From: an uncultured Eubacteriales bacterium
GTDB lineage: Bacteria > Bacillota > Clostridia > Oscillospirales > CAG-272
Assembly (NCBI GenBank): GCA_934526185.1
Contig: CAKTAA010000010.1
Coordinates: 1 to 47,145, forward strand
Direction of reading: 5' to 3'
DNA length: 47,145 bases
A program made the translations under genes and the position numbers. This document shows, in pieces, positions 1 through 9,555 of this stretch (positions are counted from its first letter, which is position 1; the number at the start of each line of letters is the position of its first letter). Under the pieces are notes generated by a model that saw nothing but the letters and a program-made list of their open reading frames with translations, was not told the DNA's origin and did not search any database.

Positions 1-337
1 GATAGGCGCGACGAAAGCGGCGTTTGCCGTTATGAACACAAAAATCGTCAAAGAAATTCGGAATAACGTCAACAGAATTTCCAACTGCGAGGTGGCGAAC
101 CTCGAAAAATCGGTGGAGGCGGCGGATCAGCAGATGCGGGCCATCTCCAGACTGGAGGCGGCGGGTTTGCTTGAACGCCTGTCACCCCAGCTTCGGTTAA
201 CCGCCAGACTGCGCCTTGAAAATCCGGAGGCGTCGCTTGCCGAGCTTGCGGAGCTGCACAAACCGCCGCTGACAAAATCGGGCCTGAACCACCGGCTGCA
301 AAAGCTCATCGCTTACGCGGATGAGGAAAGCCAATAG
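1..337 (+). CDS. whiA: WhiA, DNA-binding sporulation/cell-division regulator (C-terminal part, 5' end outside window)
   Basis: The frame is open from base 2 to the stop at 335-337, so the gene enters from outside the window and the ATG at 32 is internal. The visible part holds the conserved WhiA C-terminal helix-turn-helix region: a VNRISNCEVANLEK stretch, then an A-rich helix, then LAELAELHKPPLTKSGLNHR, which matches the family's typical (S)KSG-NHRL motif. WhiA fuses a LAGLIDADG homing-endonuclease-like domain to this DNA-binding end. In Firmicutes it influences cell division and chromosome segregation, while its sporulation role is best known in Actinobacteria. dnaE starts 79 bases downstream on the same strand, a neighbourhood I expect in Clostridia. 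I see no terminator between them, so co-transcription is possible. Confidence 0.9.
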   Translation, partial: IGATKAAFAVMNTKIVKEIRNNVNRISNCEVANLEKSVEAADQQMRAISRLEAAGLLERLSPQLRLTARLRLENPEASLAELAELHKPPLTKSGLNHRLQKLIAYADEESQ

Positions 338-416
338 CATTTCCTGTGTTTTATACCGTTTGCAGGTAAGGCTGCGCCAATCGTATTTCAATTTCAGAAA
401 GGAAGGGGCATAACAA

Positions 417-3400
417 ATGAAAGCGGAAAGCTTCGTGCATCTGCATCTGCACAGTGAATACAGCCTGCTCGACGGCGCCATACGGATAGCGGACATCCCT
501 AAACTGGCAAAGGAACACGGCCACACCGCTGTAGCTCTTACGGATCACGGCAATATGTTCGGCGCGGTCGCTTTCTATAAAGCCTGCCGCCAAGAGGGCA
601 TTCATCCCGTTATCGGTTGTGAGGTCTATGTCGCGCCTGCTTCACGATTCAAAAAGGAACCCGGACCGGACGGGGGAAACTATCATCTGATTCTCCTCTG
701 CGAAAACGAGACGGGATACCGGAACCTGATTGACATGGTTTCAAGGGCATATACAGAGGGATTTTATCATAAACCGCGTGTCGATATGGAGCTGTTAGAG
801 CAGCACAGTGAGGGGCTGATCGCACTGTCAGCCTGCATCGGCGGCTATATTCCGCAGCATATTCTGCAGGGAGACTACAAGGGCGCACGTGCGCATGCCG
901 AGAAGCTTTCGAAAATTTTCGGGCCGGAGCATTTTTATTTGGAGCTGCAGGATCACGCTCTTGCGGATCAGAGGGCTGTAAATGAGGCACTTGTTCGCAT
1001 GGCGGACGAGCTGTCGCTGCCTCTTGCTGCTACCAATGACGCCCACTACGCACGCCGTTCCGACGCCGATACGCAGGCGACGCTGATGTGCATTCAGATG
1101 AACCGAACCATGGCGGAGGGGCGGCCGATGGGCTTTGAAACGGATGAGTTTTATTATAAAAGTACAGAGGAGATGGAACGGCTGTTCGGCAAATATCCGG
1201 AAGCGCTTGAGAACACTTCGAAAATCGCCGCGCGTTGTCAGTTCGATTTTCAGTTTGACCGCTTGTTTCTGCCGGTGTACCAGACGCCGGACGGCACCGC
1301 GCCAGAGATATACCTTCGCGCTCTGGCAGAGCAGGGGTTGGAGAAAAAAATTCAGGACGGGGCTGTCCGGTTCGATGCAGAACACCCTGAAGAGGAATAC
1401 CGGGAACGGCTGGCGTACGAGCTTCATGTGATCGCAGACATGGGATATGCTGAGTACTTCCTGATCGTCTGGGATTTTGTCAGCTATGCGCGCCGAAACC
1501 GCATACCGACCGGGCCGGGCCGGGGTTCCGGTGCAGGAAGTCTTACCGCGTATCTTTTGGGAATCACGGAAATCGACTCCATCCGCTATCACCTGATGTT
1601 CGAACGCTTTCTGAATCCGGAACGCGTCAGCATGCCGGATTTTGACATCGATTTCTGCTATGAGAGGCGGGGCGAAGTCATCGATTACGTGGCGCAGAGG
1701 TACGGCTCCGACCATGTTGCACAAATCGTTACCTTCGGAACGCTGGCGGCGCGTGCGGCGGTAAGAGACGTCGGAAGAGCGCTTGGATACCCGTACGCGA
1801 TGGTAGACGAGGTGGCGCGGGCTGTGCCGCATGAGCTGAATATGACACTGGACAAGGCGCTGGAGGGCAAAGATCTTTCCGCTATGTATAAAAACGACGA
1901 GGACACAAGGCGCCTGATTGATACCGCGCGGGCGCTGGAGGGCATGCCGCGCCATACCTCAACTCACGCAGCCGGAGTCGTCATCACGGATCGCCCGGTA
2001 TCCTCTTATGTGCCGCTTCTTGAGAACGGCGGTGTGACGGTTACGCAGTACGATATGGACACAGTTGCGGAGCTCGGTCTGCTGAAAATCGACTTTCTCG
2101 GCCTGCGGTATCTGACGATTATCTCTGATACGGAGCGGCAGATCCGCGAAACGCTGCCTGAATTTGATATCACCGAGGTGCCGCTTGACGACCGGCGAAC
2201 CTACGATATGATTTCACAGGGAAAGACGGAGGGTGTGTTTCAGCTCGAATCCGGAGGCATGCGTCAGATGCTGTCCAATCTGCGGCCGGACAATCTTGAG
2301 ATGATTGTCGCGGCTATTGCGCTTTATCGCCCCGGCCCCATGGATTCCATTCCCCGCTTTCTCGAAAACCGGATGCATCCGGAAAAGGTGACCTACCGGA
2401 CACCGCTTGTCGAGGATATTCTTGACGTAACCTTCGGCTGCGTGGTCTATCAGGAGCAGGTCATGCAGATTTTCCGGAAGGTCGCGGGATATTCTCTTGG
2501 CCGCGCGGATATTGTACGCCGCGCCATGTCCAAAAAGAAAACGGATGTTATGGCGCGCGAGCGGGAATACTTTATTCACGGACTGACGGATGAAAGCGGG
2601 ACGGAAATTTGCCGGGGCGCTGTAAACAACGGTATGCGGGAGGAGGAAGCGGTTGCGCTGTTTGACGACATGGCGAATTTCGCCAAATATGCGTTTAACA
2701 AAAGCCATGCTGTCGCTTACGCCTATCTTTCCTACCGCACCGCTTATCTGAAGTGTCATTATCCGAGCCAGTATCTGGCATCGCTGCTGACGTCTGTGCA
2801 GGGCAGTCAGGCAAAGACTGCGGAATATATCGCGGAGGCGTCAAGGCTCGGTATCCGGATCATGGCGCCGGACATCAACGAAAGCGGACTGTATTTTCAT
2901 GTATCCCCGCAGAGCGGTGGCCGCGCAATCCGATTCGGACTGCTGGCTGTCAAGAATATCGGACGGAGCTTTGCGGAAAAGCTGATTGAAGAACGCCGCG
3001 TCCGGCCATTTTCGGATTTTGAAGATTTTATCGAGCGCATGGCGGGACTGGAGCTGAACAAGCGTCAGGTTGAGGCGCTGATCAAATGCGGTGCGTTCGA
3101 CAGCTTGGGCGTATATCGGAGTAAGCTATGTGCAGCTTATGAAACAATCATCGACGGCTATGCGGCGCGGTCAAGGTCTAATCTTGCGGGCCAGCTCGAT
3201 CTGTTCGCCGCAGCGTCGGCGGATAATGCAAAGCCTCAGGGCTCCGCCGGTTCTTTTCCGTATCCGGATATCCCCGAATTTTCCAAGAGAGACAGGCTGA
3301 TGATGGAGCATGAGGCGACGGGGCAGTATTTTTCCGGACACCTGCTGGATGATTATGAAAAGCAGATTCAGGCGATCGGCGCGGTACCAGTCTATGATAT

Positions 3401-4040
3401 TCTCAGCTCCTTTACAGCAGAGCAGGAGGAATCCGCGGAGGGTGAAGAGGCGCAGCAGACGGAGACGCGATACAGGGAAAAACAGCGGGTTATGGTTGCC
3501 GGTCTTGTCACAAAGCGAAGCAACAAGACAACCAAGGGTGGTTCTGCAATGGCCTTTCTCAGCATGGAGGATCGGTATGCGGAAATCGAGGTCATTGTTT
3601 TTCCGAAGGTACTTGAGAGCTGCGGCGCTTTTCTGCTTCCGGGCGCTGTTATTGCGGTGACCGCCGAGATCTCCGTACGGGAGGAGGAGCTGCCGAAGCT
3701 GCTGGCGTTCCGTATCATACCGCTGAAGCCGGACGCCCAAGCGCCTGCCCAGCAGGAGCTTGGGCAAAGCATGCAAAGGCAGACATTCGGCGCGTCCGCC
3801 GAAACGCCGAAAAAACCGAAAAAGCTCTATCTGCGCGTTCCGTCCGCCTCGGAGGAAAATCTTCTTTATCGGCGTGCGAAAAACCTTGCAGAGATTTTCG
3901 AGGGAACGGTTTCCTGCATTTTTTATGACAGCGAAACCGGTAGCTATCTCAGGTCGCAGGCACTGAAAATCGATCCGTCTCCATATGTATTAACCCAACT
4001 GCGGGAGCTTCTGGGGGATGAAAACGTCGCTCTGAAATAA
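417..4040 (+). CDS. dnaE: DNA polymerase III subunit alpha (DnaE)
   Basis: This is the replicative C-family DNA polymerase catalytic subunit, 1207 residues, close to the usual DnaE1 length. The N-terminal PHP domain begins at once with HLHLHSEYSLLDG (about residues 8-20). The polymerase palm shows GPGRGSGAGS near residue 365 and PDFDIDF near 405, which supplies catalytic aspartates. A GQLDLF motif near residue 925 fits the internal beta-clamp-binding site. An OB-fold (VMVAGLVTKRS onward) lies at about 1025-1100. The start has a good ribosome binding site (AAAGGAAGG about 10 bases upstream). No proofreading exonuclease domain is visible, so it is DnaE and not PolC. It probably forms a unit with whiA upstream. 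Confidence 0.97.
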   Translation: MKAESFVHLHLHSEYSLLDGAIRIADIPKLAKEHGHTAVALTDHGNMFGAVAFYKACRQEGIHPVIGCEVYVAPASRFKKEPGPDGGNYHLILLCENETGYRNLIDMVSRAYTEGFYHKPRVDMELLEQHSEGLIALSACIGGYIPQHILQGDYKGARAHAEKLSKIFGPEHFYLELQDHALADQRAVNEALVRMADELSLPLAATNDAHYARRSDADTQATLMCIQMNRTMAEGRPMGFETDEFYYKSTEEMERLFGKYPEALENTSKIAARCQFDFQFDRLFLPVYQTPDGTAPEIYLRALAEQGLEKKIQDGAVRFDAEHPEEEYRERLAYELHVIADMGYAEYFLIVWDFVSYARRNRIPTGPGRGSGAGSLTAYLLGITEIDSIRYHLMFERFLNPERVSMPDFDIDFCYERRGEVIDYVAQRYGSDHVAQIVTFGTLAARAAVRDVGRALGYPYAMVDEVARAVPHELNMTLDKALEGKDLSAMYKNDEDTRRLIDTARALEGMPRHTSTHAAGVVITDRPVSSYVPLLENGGVTVTQYDMDTVAELGLLKIDFLGLRYLTIISDTERQIRETLPEFDITEVPLDDRRTYDMISQGKTEGVFQLESGGMRQMLSNLRPDNLEMIVAAIALYRPGPMDSIPRFLENRMHPEKVTYRTPLVEDILDVTFGCVVYQEQVMQIFRKVAGYSLGRADIVRRAMSKKKTDVMAREREYFIHGLTDESGTEICRGAVNNGMREEEAVALFDDMANFAKYAFNKSHAVAYAYLSYRTAYLKCHYPSQYLASLLTSVQGSQAKTAEYIAEASRLGIRIMAPDINESGLYFHVSPQSGGRAIRFGLLAVKNIGRSFAEKLIEERRVRPFSDFEDFIERMAGLELNKRQVEALIKCGAFDSLGVYRSKLCAAYETIIDGYAARSRSNLAGQLDLFAAASADNAKPQGSAGSFPYPDIPEFSKRDRLMMEHEATGQYFSGHLLDDYEKQIQAIGAVPVYDILSSFTAEQEESAEGEEAQQTETRYREKQRVMVAGLVTKRSNKTTKGGSAMAFLSMEDRYAEIEVIVFPKVLESCGAFLLPGAVIAVTAEISVREEELPKLLAFRIIPLKPDAQAPAQQELGQSMQRQTFGASAETPKKPKKLYLRVPSASEENLLYRRAKNLAEIFEGTVSCIFYDSETGSYLRSQALKIDPSPYVLTQLRELLGDENVALK

Positions 4041-4197
4041 TCAGATGAGGACAAACGGGAGCGCAAAGAGATAAAACGGGAGAATAAGGAATCCGTTTTC
4101 ACTGCCGCTTGGAGAAGAAAGGCTTGCTGCCAATATAGCGCAGCGGCATTGGCGCTTCATTTTTATTGGAGCAGCCGCAAGAAAGGAAGTTATCGCT

Positions 4198-4899
4198 ATG
4201 ACAAATGAACGAACAACGAGACAGGTCGGATACGGCACCGTAAAATTTGTTTCCCGCGTTCTGGCTCCTGTATTTCACGCTGCTTTTTATATTACCTTTG
4301 CATTGGCTGCGCTCTGCGTGGTCTGTGCCTTTGTCGTTTTCCTGGTGAACACGCCGGTGGAGGATTTTCTTCTGCCGCCTTTTATGCGCGCCGTGGAGAC
4401 AAAAGGGGAAATTACAGGGTATCATATTTTTATCGGAAACGGCGTAAAAATATATGCGGAGGCCTCGGACGTATCGCTGGGAGATATCAAATATGTTATT
4501 TACGCGGGGCTGAGCCTGTGTTTCATGTGCTTTCTCGTTCTTGCGCCGATTTTTCAGTATTTATCAAGGCTGCTGAGGAATATATCGCAGAAAAATCTGT
4601 TTGACGCAGTCAACGCCTCCTATATCAACAGAATCGGCGTGGCGGTATTCATCGGGCATACGCTCGTCATGCTGGTGAATCGGTATTATAATTATGCGCT
4701 GGTGAAAACTTTTGTGGAAAACAAGGAGCAGATTCATCTCTCGCTGGGCATGGACTGGTTCGGACTGATTCTCGGTCTGTTTATCCTGCTCCTGGGATTT
4801 CTGTACGGATATGCGGCGCAGACATTCAGAGAGGAACGCGCGGCAGCGGAAGCATGCAGCGAAAAATCGAAGCTTCCTGTATCTGATGGCAGAAAATAG
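4198..4899 (+). CDS. Four-helix membrane protein, DUF2975-like
   Basis: The protein has 233 residues and about four membrane helices (near residues 20-48, 98-122, 145-162 and 183-207), a charged C-terminal tail and no signal peptidase site. The segment after helix 2 (SRLLRNISQKNLFDAVNASYINRIG) resembles the loop of DUF2975 proteins, which is why I suggest that family, on pattern alone. Members are often paired with a small XRE regulator, but none sits next to this gene. A GAAAGGAAG ribosome binding site lies 7-8 bases before the ATG. The gene sits alone between dnaE and a PBP gene, where many Firmicutes instead have pfkA. Its function is unknown. Confidence 0.75.
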   Translation: MTNERTTRQVGYGTVKFVSRVLAPVFHAAFYITFALAALCVVCAFVVFLVNTPVEDFLLPPFMRAVETKGEITGYHIFIGNGVKIYAEASDVSLGDIKYVIYAGLSLCFMCFLVLAPIFQYLSRLLRNISQKNLFDAVNASYINRIGVAVFIGHTLVMLVNRYYNYALVKTFVENKEQIHLSLGMDWFGLILGLFILLLGFLYGYAAQTFREERAAAEACSEKSKLPVSDGRK

Positions 4900-4981
4900 G
4901 TCTTTTTGCTGCTTGAATTGTCGGATTATCTGCAGCAGGTGTTTTTCCTGCAAAAGTTAACATAATATTTAAAATATAGGT

Positions 4982-5010
4982 TTGAACTTTCATTTGGCGA
5001 ATGCTAAAAT
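4982..5010 (+). promoter_or_regulatory. Candidate sigma-A promoter for the PBP gene
   Basis: TTGAAC (4982-4987), a 17-base spacer and TAAAAT (5005-5010) form a fair housekeeping promoter. Transcription would start near 5017 and leave a 5' leader of about 158 bases. The -10 box is flanked by GCGAA and TTCGC, which could be a weak operator. The leader contains a perfect 14-base palindrome, GCTCCC-TT-GGGAGC... more exactly GCTCCCTTGGGAGC at 5069-5082. Confidence 0.55.
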
Positions 5011-5174
5011 GTTCGCACTCAAGACTTGCCTTGTGTGTTACCTTACATTTGTGGAGTATGAAACCGAAGCTCCCTTGGGAGCGAGATGGATCAAAGGCGG
5101 AGAGGAGGCCGCATGCGGTAAAATACGGAGGCTGTTGACTGAAAGAAGTACGCCGCATGCAATAAAACGTTATT

Positions 5175-8100
5175 ATGGATGAAAAGCAACGGAAGAATGA
5201 TTCCGAAACGCATATGTATGAGGATAAAAAAACCGAACGCGAAACGGAGGGGCAGCAGCAGGGTTCCGGAGAGCAGCAATCGGTTGATGTGAAGAACCCG
5301 ATACTGGGTGACAACGCACGGCAGCCGCAGACAAATGCGGGAAATGCGCCGCAGGAGAACCGTTCTTTGCCGGTACGCTCTGCCGGAAACGGAGCAAACA
5401 GAGAACAGTCCGGGGCTGACCGACAAAGAACTTCCGCAGGAGAAAAGCGAACGAATGCACCTGTTCGAACAGGCAGAACGGTTCGAAAGGATAACGGACC
5501 AGCAGCCGGAAAAAAGGCCGGCGTCGCAGACGCGGAGAAGGGAAAAAGATCGGGAAAAGGCGACAAAACAAAGAAAAACGTGGACTGGGGGAACGAGGTC
5601 GCAAATTCCGGTAGGATAGCCGGTAAGGTTGTACTCCGGATTCTTTCTTATGTTCTGAATGCTTTTCTGACGCTGGCGCTCGTGGGTATGATTGTCGGCG
5701 TAATTGTCGGCGGTGTGTTTCTGCTGTATGTCAAAAACTATATCGATCCTTCTATTGATATAGATGTCCTCAGCTCCAATCAGGGGTTAACGACAAAGCT
5801 GTATTATATGGAGGAAAATGAAGACGGGACCGAAAGCATTGTAGAAATGGAGGATCAGCGCCTGCACGGCCAGGAGAACCGCATGTGGGTGTCCTACAGC
5901 GATATACCCGATCATGTCATCGATGCGTTTGTGTGCGTTGAAGATCACCGCTTCTTTCAGCACAAGGGCGTTGACTGGCTGCGTACGATAAAAGTAACCT
6001 TCGGTTTTTTGACCGGAAGCTCCACACAGGGAGCCTCGACAATTACGCAGCAGCTTATAAAAAATCTGACCGGTGAGGACGAGGTGCGCGTCGAGAGAAA
6101 AATACAGGAAATTCTTCGTGCGCTGGAGCTGGAGAAGCAGAAAACCAAGCCGGAAATTTTGGAAATGTACCTGAATACCGTTTATCTCTCGGAGGGATGC
6201 TATGGGCTTCAGGCAGCGTCATATAAATATTTCAACAAGGATGTCAGCGAGCTGACGCTGGTGGAAGGGGCAGCCCTGGCTTCCATTATTCAGGCGCCGA
6301 CCGCGTATGATCCGATACTCAATCCTGAGAATAACAAAAAGCGCCGCAACGAAGCGGTGCTGAAGCGGATGTATGAAAATGAAGAGCTGACAGAAGCCGA
6401 GTATGAACAGGCCTGTGCTACGGAGCTGAAGCTGGATGTTCAGGCTGTGTCCGTATCCAACGCGACCAATTCATGGTTTACGGATCAGGTGATTGAGGAT
6501 GTCATCGCGGATCTGATGGAAACATACGGTATGACACGCGAGGTGGCGTCGCTGCAGGTATTCTCCGGGGGACTTGAAATTTATACAACAATGGATCCGT
6601 TTGTGCAGGAAACGCTGGAGGATATCTATGAGCACGACGATGATACAACCGTTTTCCTCAAGAGCAGCAACGTCGTGCAGCCGGAATCCGCTATGGTGGT
6701 AATGGATCCCGCAACGGGAGATGTTTTAGGGCTTGTCGGCGGCCGCGGAGAGAAAACAGAATCCAGAATTTTTAATCTGGCAACGCAGGCCAAGCGCTCC
6801 CCCGGCTCCTCTATCAAGCCGCTGACAGTATATGCGCCGGCGCTCGACGAAGGTCTGATAACTTACGCGTCCGTCTTTGACGATGCTCCGTTCCGTTTCA
6901 ACGAGTATACGACCTCCTCGGGCGGGGTGGCGTATTCGGCGTGGCCGAAGAACAATCCGAGATATTACGGAGGCCTGACGAATGTAAACAGCGCGGTAGA
7001 GCGCTCGGTCAATACCGTAGCGGTGCGTGTGCTCGATCTTTTGGGTTGTCAGAAATCCTATGAATTTGCAAAGAATAAGATAGGCCTTTCCAGCCTGACC
7101 GACAGTTATGAGCGGGCAGACGGTACGATGCTTTCGGATGTGGATTATGCGCCTTTGGCGCTCGGCGCCCTGACCGTCGGCGTTTCTGTTGAGGAAATGA
7201 CATCCGCTTATACCATGCTTGCCAATGACGGTATTTACTCCGCTCCGCGCACATATACAAAGGTCCTTGACAGGGAGGGCAAGGTTCTGCTGCAAAAGGA
7301 CGTGGAAAATTCCATTGTCATCAGTGAGCAGACCGCCAGCCTTATGACGAAAATGCTGCAGAACGTTGTTAAAAACGGTACGGCCAAAAATTTAACGCTG
7401 CAGTATTCTGTTGATGTGGCCGGCAAGACCGGTACGGCGGACAGCAATCAGGACAGGTGGTTCATCGGCTACACGCCGTACTATGTTGCCGCGACGTGGT
7501 TTGGTTACCGAATCCCGCAGGATATCGGTTCTTATTATGGCGGCAGCCCGGCTAACGTCTTATGGGATAAGGTAATGACAAGACTGCACCAGCCGATTCT
7601 GGAAGAAGCGGAGTCCGGTGGTGAACCGCTGAAGAAGTTCGAAACAGCGGTTGGTATTGTAGAAGCAACATATTGCAGGGATTCCGGCAAGCTTCTGACG
7701 GACGCATGTAAAGCAGATCCGCGCGGCAGCCGTGCGGAAACCGGATATTTTACGTCGTCGACCGTACCGCTTGAATACTGTGATGTTCATGTTATGGTAG
7801 ATTATGATTCCTCAACGGGGGCAGTAGCCTGTGCTGACTGTCCTGAGGGGTCAGTTACACGGATAGGACTTATCCGTGTAACTGACCGGGATTTCCCGGT
7901 GGAGGTTGCCGTCGCGGATGCCCAGTATGTGTACAGGCCCTGGACGCCGGCAGACGGTGTTACAAGAAGCACGACGCTTCCGTATTTCTGGAGCCTGGTA
8001 CCTGAGGGAAGGTTTGTTGGAACATCGGGAACCGGAGCGCGCGCAGTCAACAGCTTCTGCTATGAACATTATAAGGAACCGACCGTCGAGGAAAATGCGG

Positions 8101-8258
8101 CTTTGCCGGATACGCAGGCGGACGCTGCGGACAAGCAGTCGGATAAAACCAAGACGAAAGGAAAGAGCAAAGGCGACGATGCTAACGGCGATCCGCCCGA
8201 CGATAAAAAGGAAATCGGTCTTGATGACGCCGCAGATACGGCTGTCGATGAGAGTTGA
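5175..8258 (+). CDS. Class A penicillin-binding protein (PBP1A family): glycosyltransferase plus transpeptidase
   Basis: This bifunctional peptidoglycan synthase has 1027 residues. Order of parts: a long charged, Gln/Asn-rich cytoplasmic tail (1-145), one membrane helix (about 155-190), a GT51 glycosyltransferase domain with EDHRFFQHKGVD and GASTITQQLIKNL, then a transpeptidase domain with the SxxK motif in PGSSIKPL, SVN in RSVNTVAVR, and KTGTAD. The C-terminus is a low-complexity Lys/Asp-rich tail. The glycosyltransferase polymerises lipid II and the transpeptidase cross-links stem peptides outside the membrane. The ATG at 5175 is the only ATG after an upstream in-frame stop at 5163, yet it has almost no ribosome binding site. 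An ATG at 5214 is a possible alternative. A perfect 17-bp inverted repeat lies inside the coding region at 7849-7887. Confidence 0.95.
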   Translation: MDEKQRKNDSETHMYEDKKTERETEGQQQGSGEQQSVDVKNPILGDNARQPQTNAGNAPQENRSLPVRSAGNGANREQSGADRQRTSAGEKRTNAPVRTGRTVRKDNGPAAGKKAGVADAEKGKRSGKGDKTKKNVDWGNEVANSGRIAGKVVLRILSYVLNAFLTLALVGMIVGVIVGGVFLLYVKNYIDPSIDIDVLSSNQGLTTKLYYMEENEDGTESIVEMEDQRLHGQENRMWVSYSDIPDHVIDAFVCVEDHRFFQHKGVDWLRTIKVTFGFLTGSSTQGASTITQQLIKNLTGEDEVRVERKIQEILRALELEKQKTKPEILEMYLNTVYLSEGCYGLQAASYKYFNKDVSELTLVEGAALASIIQAPTAYDPILNPENNKKRRNEAVLKRMYENEELTEAEYEQACATELKLDVQAVSVSNATNSWFTDQVIEDVIADLMETYGMTREVASLQVFSGGLEIYTTMDPFVQETLEDIYEHDDDTTVFLKSSNVVQPESAMVVMDPATGDVLGLVGGRGEKTESRIFNLATQAKRSPGSSIKPLTVYAPALDEGLITYASVFDDAPFRFNEYTTSSGGVAYSAWPKNNPRYYGGLTNVNSAVERSVNTVAVRVLDLLGCQKSYEFAKNKIGLSSLTDSYERADGTMLSDVDYAPLALGALTVGVSVEEMTSAYTMLANDGIYSAPRTYTKVLDREGKVLLQKDVENSIVISEQTASLMTKMLQNVVKNGTAKNLTLQYSVDVAGKTGTADSNQDRWFIGYTPYYVAATWFGYRIPQDIGSYYGGSPANVLWDKVMTRLHQPILEEAESGGEPLKKFETAVGIVEATYCRDSGKLLTDACKADPRGSRAETGYFTSSTVPLEYCDVHVMVDYDSSTGAVACADCPEGSVTRIGLIRVTDRDFPVEVAVADAQYVYRPWTPADGVTRSTTLPYFWSLVPEGRFVGTSGTGARAVNSFCYEHYKEPTVEENAALPDTQADAADKQSDKTKTKGKSKGDDANGDPPDDKKEIGLDDAADTAVDES
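7849..7887. repeat. Perfect 17-bp inverted repeat with 5-base loop inside the PBP coding sequence
   Basis: GGTCAGTTACACGGATA (7849-7865) is followed by GGACT and then by the exact reverse complement (7871-7887). It is translated in frame as SVTRIGLIRVTD, between the transpeptidase domain and the C-terminal tail, so the mRNA carries a very stable hairpin in the middle of a gene. No other copy was noticed in the window. Confidence 0.95.
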
Positions 8259-8291
8259 ATAAAAGGAAAGACTCTTCCGGAAAAATAAAAC

Positions 8292-8334
8292 AACAGCCCG
8301 CGCGTTCCGCTATCAGCAGAGCGTGCGGGCTGTT
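8292..8334. terminator. Strong hairpin terminator after the PBP gene
   Basis: AACAGCCCGCGCG (8292-8304) pairs with 8322-8334 over 13 base pairs with one G-T wobble. On the plus strand the tail (CTCTTCCC) is only moderately T-rich. On the minus strand the stem is followed by GTTTTATTTTT, so it may work in both directions. It closes the PBP transcript 33 bases after the stop. Confidence 0.75.
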
Positions 8335-8357
8335 CTCTTCCCGAACAGTAGGTTTTA

Positions 8358-8374
8358 GAAAACAATTTGTTTTC
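8358..8374. promoter_or_regulatory. 17-base palindrome upstream of hflK, possible operator
   Basis: GAAAACAA-T-TTGTTTTC is a perfect palindrome with a one-base centre, about 170 bases before hflK. AT-rich symmetric sites of this kind often bind dimeric repressors. No clear -35/-10 pair could be placed beside it, so the role is a guess. Confidence 0.3.
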
Positions 8375-8546
8375 TTTGGCGTCGGCTAAGAGGCGCGTTC
8401 AGCAGTCCGTTCTGAGATTTACAGCCGGCATTTAATTTATTCATGAAAAAATCACATTATTGTGTTAAAATTTATACGTTGTTTATATTTTTATGGAGAG
8501 CAGAATGTTTTGCTTTCCCGTGATTCAAGAAAGGAATACATAAATC

Positions 8547-9518
8547 ATGAATCAAGCAAAAAATCCGTTTGTTAACAGAAAGAAAGCCGTCAGAATTTTT
8601 GTTTCTGCCGTACTTGGTCTGTTTGCGCTGATCATTCTTGCGACCTGCTGGTATACGGTCGATGAAAAGCAGAAGGCCGTGGTAACAACTTTCGGAAAGG
8701 TCACCTCGATAACCGACGCCGGCATTCATTTTAAGCTGCCGTTGGGTATCCAGAATGTGGAGCGTGTGGATGTAAACGTATATCAGAAGGTTGAAATCGG
8801 TTACCGGAACAGTGCAGACGGAACGGATTACACGGTACTGGAAAACGAGAGCAAGATGATCACAGGAGATTACAACATCGTTAACATAGACTTTTTTGTG
8901 GAATACAGAATCTCTGATCCCGTGAAATATCTGTACGCGGCGCGCGAGCCGGAGACGGTTCTGAAGAATCTGATTCAGAGCCAGATCCGTAATGTCGTAG
9001 GATCCTCGTCCGTCGATTCCGTACTGACGGACGGCAAGAGTGAAATCCAGTTAAAGGTTAAGGATCTGGTTACGAATGCTTTGGAAACATATGACCTGGG
9101 ACTTATCATCAGCGATGTGAAAATTCAGGACAGCGAGCCGCCGACCGAATCCGTCATCGAGGCGTTCAAAGCAGTGGAAACTGCGAAGCAGAGCGCAGAA
9201 ACCATCATCAATCAGGCCAAAGCCTATGAGAACTCCGAGCTGCCCAACGCACAGGCTCAGGTTGACAAACTGATTCAGAATGCGGAATATCTGAAGCAGA
9301 GCAGAATCAACGATGCGACAAAGCAGGTGGCAAAATTCAACGCCATGTATGAGCAGTACGCGCTCAATCCGTCGATTACGCGCACCAGAATGTATTATGA
9401 GATGATTACGGAGGCGCTGCCGGGCACAAAGCTGTACATCGATCTGTCCGACGGATCCACACAGAAGCTGCTGCCGCTGGAGAGCCTTGTCTCCGGCGAG
9501 ACGCAGACACAGCAGTAA
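8547..9518 (+). CDS. hflK: HflK-like SPFH/prohibitin membrane protein
   Basis: The protein has 323 residues, with one N-terminal membrane helix (about 15-35) followed by an SPFH (band 7) domain beginning DEKQKAVVTTFGKV, and an Ala/Gln-rich coiled coil (about 205-265). This is the HflK layout, and the next gene encodes the HflC partner. HflKC form a large membrane ring that in Proteobacteria encloses and restrains the FtsH protease; here that function is inferred from the family. A ribosome binding site GAAAGGA lies about 11 bases before the ATG. The two genes are 37 bases apart and surely form an operon. The bracketing hairpins at 8292-8334 and 10488-10531 suggest a two-gene unit. Confidence 0.9.
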   Translation: MNQAKNPFVNRKKAVRIFVSAVLGLFALIILATCWYTVDEKQKAVVTTFGKVTSITDAGIHFKLPLGIQNVERVDVNVYQKVEIGYRNSADGTDYTVLENESKMITGDYNIVNIDFFVEYRISDPVKYLYAAREPETVLKNLIQSQIRNVVGSSSVDSVLTDGKSEIQLKVKDLVTNALETYDLGLIISDVKIQDSEPPTESVIEAFKAVETAKQSAETIINQAKAYENSELPNAQAQVDKLIQNAEYLKQSRINDATKQVAKFNAMYEQYALNPSITRTRMYYEMITEALPGTKLYIDLSDGSTQKLLPLESLVSGETQTQQ

Positions 9519-9555
9519 TTTTGAGATGAAATAGAGTAAAGGAGCTAACGAGCCA

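Noticed and set aside
4129..4156. Possible terminator after dnaE (GCCAAT/ATTGGC or AGCGC/GCGCT stems, then TTCATTTTT)
   Set aside because: Two competing short stems and only a moderate T run; kept out of the feature list.
4996..5013. LexA-type box around CGAATG..TGTTCG
   Set aside because: The spacing is wrong for CGAAC-N4-GTTCG; the symmetry is only five bases per arm.
4982..5182. 66-codon frame before the PBP gene
   Set aside because: Its TTG start is the -35 box of the candidate promoter, and the sequence resembles no protein I know.
8459..8487. TTGTGT-17-TTATAT as an hflK promoter
   Set aside because: Both boxes match consensus poorly.
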